From assembly GCA_907163375.1 (NCBI GenBank), contig CAJQUW010015358.1, positions 186,001 through 250,000 on the forward strand: 64,000 nt of DNA. Reading direction: 5' to 3'. Origin of the DNA: Prostheceraeus crozeri. Its lineage: Eukaryota > Platyhelminthes > Polycladida > Euryleptidae. Below, in pieces: positions 61,160 through 64,000 of this stretch; the first letter of the stretch is position 1, and the number at the start of each line of letters is the position of its first letter. The position numbers and the translations under genes are program-made. The notes below the pieces were generated by a model. It was not told the origin of the DNA and made no database searches. It saw only the letters and a list, made by a program, of their open reading frames with translations.

Positions 61160-61882
61160 ATCAAATCTTCTTATGATGGAAGCGTCTTTTCAGCGGCATT
61201 CCTTTCTGAACGTGTAGGGTCCAGCAATCACGTGTAGTCGGAGCACAGATGGGGTAGCTATCATCTTCTCTCCAGTACATTCGTCTTTCTGGCAGCTGAT
61301 AAGACTCCATTGAGTAGAGAAGTCCGAAGAAATGGAGCAGCTCTGAGAATGTCAATTCTCGAAAAGTGTTATCTGATTGTCCGGCGTGACGATTCGGATG
61401 GTATCATCACTCTCTCATGTAGACTTGACTTGAAGAAAGTGAAGAAAGAAGTCTAGTTCAGCGAAGTCCGAAAGGGAATCCATATTCAGTCGTGGTCCGT
61501 AAGATCGATTTCGTCCTCGTTCTCTAGGATCGATTGTCCATCCTCCTCTAGTCCATTCCTTATCTTGCTCAACTTCCTCTGCATTTTCACTTTCCGATTC
61601 TTTAGAGCTTGCAGAAGAAACGTCGGCCTCACTACCGTCAAAAGAACTTAACTGCTATCCTTTCCTTCAGACTGTTTAGGTTACTGCTACTATTGACCTT
61701 CGTTATCCTTCTCTTCTTGCATGGAGGCTCTTGATAATCCTACAAAAGAATGAAGTTGGGTTCATATGTTTAGACTAAATTCGTAAATCATTACAGCTTA
61801 CACTTTTCGAATCCTCGTCCAAATCAATGTCACTTCCTGCACTTTGAGCCTCATCATCAACGGAAGAAGACGTAGGAGGAAT
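61160..61882 (-). pseudogene. third piggyBac-like transposase fragment, N-terminal part
   Basis: On the minus strand, an acidic serine-rich part (VDDEAQSAGSDIDLDEDS) ends at a GTAAGC donor at 61801. A 62-base GT-AG segment follows to 61740, then a basic stretch (EPPCKKRRITK). After a frame change comes GGWTIDPRERGRNRSYGPRL at about 61500. Last is MTFSELLHFFGLLYSMESYQ followed by LPERRMYW at 61355-61280, the start of a piggyBac-type core. No catalytic Asp block follows, so this is a 5' fragment. The intron-like segment is unusual for piggyBac and may mean a formerly spliced gene. Family assignment rests on the core motif only. Confidence 0.5.
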
Positions 61883-62165
61883 CTGCAAATTTAAATAGGC
61901 CTATAGACGTATAGAAATATTTGCAGCAGTCCTACTTGACCGAGTCGACCAATTATGATGTTATATAAACATCATTAGAATAGAACCAGTAGTCTATACA
62001 ATGTATGAAACATGCTGTATGCATGCATTTTTATTATGATTTAATCATATTTATATGCCGTATTGTAGGCCTGCGACTCGTTTATATGAAAGTGTATTAT
62101 CACAATCAATCAAGAAATAAAAAATTAACAAGGCATGTAGAGAGAGAAATTGCCCGTAGCCTCAA
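61883..62165. other. intergenic stretch, nothing recognised
   Basis: AT-rich DNA without a supported feature. Confidence 0.5.
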
Positions 62166-62223
62166 TTAGTGTTTCGAGTTGGGGTAACTTACCGGTAAGT
62201 TACCGCGGTAAGTTACCGGTAAC
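62166..62223. repeat. palindromic GTAACTTACCGGTAAGTTAC block, perhaps a hAT end
   Basis: Two copies of a perfect palindrome built on gtaacttaccggtaagttac abut just left of the piggyBac end. They are preceded by tagtgtttcgag, which resembles hAT termini (compare CAGTGTTTCGA of the hAT at 29506). The natural reading is a hAT end into which the piggyBac inserted; the other end would lie beyond the window. Confidence 0.4.
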
Positions 62224-62227
62224 TTAA

Positions 62228-64000
62228 CCCTCGGGAGGTTTAAAATTCGCTATTCCATTTCGTGAAAATCTGGGTCCACGTGGACCCAGAAGATTTATTT
62301 TCACAATCAAGCACAATTAGTACAGAAAGTACGAGTCACAGAGTTCGAATGTTCATCACAACAGTGATTCCCACACCGAGCACAGGTTTTTCTCGTTTTC
62401 CGATCTTTCTTCCACCCGCAGAGTTGACATCTGTCTTTTTTTCGTGTTGCTCTCTCAACATCCACCTTTGCTTCGATGATTGGCCGTGGCACGTCTTTTG
62501 ACTCCAAAAATGGCTTGACCAGCTCCTCTCCTAAGCATCGCAGAAATTGTCTTCTTTTGTGAGGCTTGTCTCTTCCCCAATGAGGATCAATTTCGCAATT
62601 CAACACATATGCATTTATCCCACACAAATCCAAGAGGTTGCAAAACACGATTGTGTGCCATCTTCGGCTGATGTATTTCACCGTATATGTCGCCACCATT
62701 TGGTCAGCTTTATCTACACCTCCTTTGGTCGCATTGTAGTCTTTTATCATTTCTGGAACCTTTCGGTCAGTCTGTTGATCAACAACTGCTCTTGATGGAA
62801 GGTGCTCAAAAGAAGGACACAATCATTTTTCTTGCATTTGTAACTGAGGAGGCATGTTTGATCTTCGAGGTTGAATCGGAAATCTGAAGAGTAAACAGCA
62901 CGGCCCTGTAGATTCTTCATCTGCGGAGGAACTTCTCGTCTGTTTTTCCTCAGAGTTCCTAACAAAGTCATGCCTTTTGAGCGGAGAGAGCGTGCGAGCT
63001 TCAAAGAAGTAAAGAAATTGTCAGTTGTTATGTGTCTTCCAGAATTTTCTAGAGAGCTGGTCAAATCCATGACAACACGTTCTCCAAGTCCGTGATGACT
63101 GGGATTGTCTTCTTTACCTGTGTACATTTGTAGATTGTAACAAAAATAATTGTTGGCATCGCACAACAGCCAGAACTTAAGTCCATACCTTGATGGTTTG
63201 CTTGGCATATATTGCTTATATGCACAGCGACCTCTGAAAGGATATAGTTCCTCATCAACGGTAAGAAATGCACCAGGCACATACGATTTTTGACAGTTGT
63301 TCGTGAAACCATCCAAAAGAAGACGAACCGCTGCTAATTTGTCTCGCATTTGTCGAGCAGCCCTTGTTTCAGGATTGTCAAAACGAAGCATGATACGTAA
63401 CTCTTTGAATCTTGAATGGCTCATTGTTATTTTGAAGATGGGCCTTCCGTGTTCTTTCGACCACAGCTCTTCAGTACTCTCCACGTGAGAACGATACACG
63501 CCGCGTAGATATAACAGGCCAATGAAGGCTAACATTTCTTCCATCGAAGCGTCCGTCCATGCTGCACCTTTGATAGATCTCCCGCGCCGATTTGTCTCTT
63601 TTAGTATTGTCTCCATCATATAGTGATCAGACAAAATTTCCCAGCTATTTATAATAGTATTTGGCGCGCGAATATGCCGCAGAGAGTAACTTGTAAGACC
63701 TGGTGCTGGTCTAAGCAGATTCTCTCTTCGCTCCCTGCCACGTCTCTGTTCTTGAGGTAGGAGAGAAGTCCATTGCTCTCCATCAGCGGATGAAATATTC
63801 ACTTGATTGCCGATTGCTTGGTTAATGGATACGTCGTCATCAGAAGGTGAAATATTGTCACTTTCATCGATATCAGATGAACCAGATGATTCACTGGAGT
63901 CCTCCGTGTCATTCGCAGATGAAGAAGCTTCGGGAACGTCTTCCTGCGCGCCCCTCAATAATCTCAAAGCTTCAACTTTTGAGCTCCGTTGTGAGCGTTC
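62228..64000 (-). mobile_element. young piggyBac transposon, cut off by the window end
   Basis: TTAA at 62224-62227 is followed by CCCTCGGGAGG, a piggyBac-type terminus. Next comes the subterminal palindrome tgggtccacgtggaccca at about 62268, also typical. The transposase runs on the minus strand towards the terminus and is open to the window edge. The other end is not visible. Confidence 0.88.
62307..64000 (-). CDS. piggyBac transposase, partial at its N-terminus, one frameshift
   Basis: Cut-and-paste transposase for TTAA sites. The frame is open from the window end to 62747 and continues in another frame from about 62800 to 62307. Order: acidic serine-rich N-terminus (SSESSGSSDIDESDN), helical core (MEEMLAFIGLLYLRGVYRS), first catalytic Asp in FLTVDEELYPFRG (about 63256), second in TTDNFFTSL (about 63022), third in GGVDKADQM (about 62714). 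It ends with a C-terminal cysteine/histidine cluster (CQLCG...C..C....C..H...CTNC). The only break I see is the frame change near 62790, so the copy is recent. The start codon lies outside the window. Confidence 0.9.

Overview
The window is AT-rich, intron-rich animal DNA. It holds one recognisable host gene, a Na+/K+-ATPase beta subunit, spread over about 32 kb on the + strand (24123-56290). The rest is intergenic or intronic DNA loaded with DNA transposons. Multi-kilobase introns, a single-membrane-span beta subunit and the mix of hAT, piggyBac, pogo, mariner/Tc1, Harbinger and probable Mutator elements point to an invertebrate metazoan. I cannot name the phylum from sequence alone.

Layout. 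1-24.1 kb has no host gene that I can support. It carries two non-autonomous hAT-type elements (2981-3504 and 9435-10625), a LINE fragment (4364-5000), a 212-bp insertion with two inverted hammerhead ribozyme motifs and a 12-bp target duplication (6549-6760), two opposed Tc1-like fragments (8215-8985), a small MITE, a tRNA-derived SINE and a minisatellite. 24.1-56.3 kb is the beta-subunit gene. It has five coding exons with canonical splice sites, 309 codons in all, six ectodomain cysteines in the family spacing and two N-glycosylation sequons. Intron 1 holds a very large inverted repeat, a Harbinger derivative with a MADF exon, and a hAT copy with exact 8-bp target duplications. Intron 2 holds a mariner-like element split by a second hAT insertion, a hAT fragment, a pogo-type MITE and a second SINE. 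Intron 3 holds a 1022-bp element with 351-bp terminal inverted repeats and a 9-bp target duplication. Intron 4 holds a nearly whole pogo element.

56.3-64 kb is intergenic and dominated by piggyBac: a decayed element bounded by TTAA (58160-60590), a third piggyBac-like fragment (61160-61882), and a young copy that begins at 62228 and runs off the end of the window.

No RNA genes, CRISPR arrays or operons are present. The most unusual item is the inverted pair of hammerhead ribozymes. Next are the three long, well-matched inverted repeats inside transcribed introns, which could fold into double-stranded RNA in the beta-subunit pre-mRNA.
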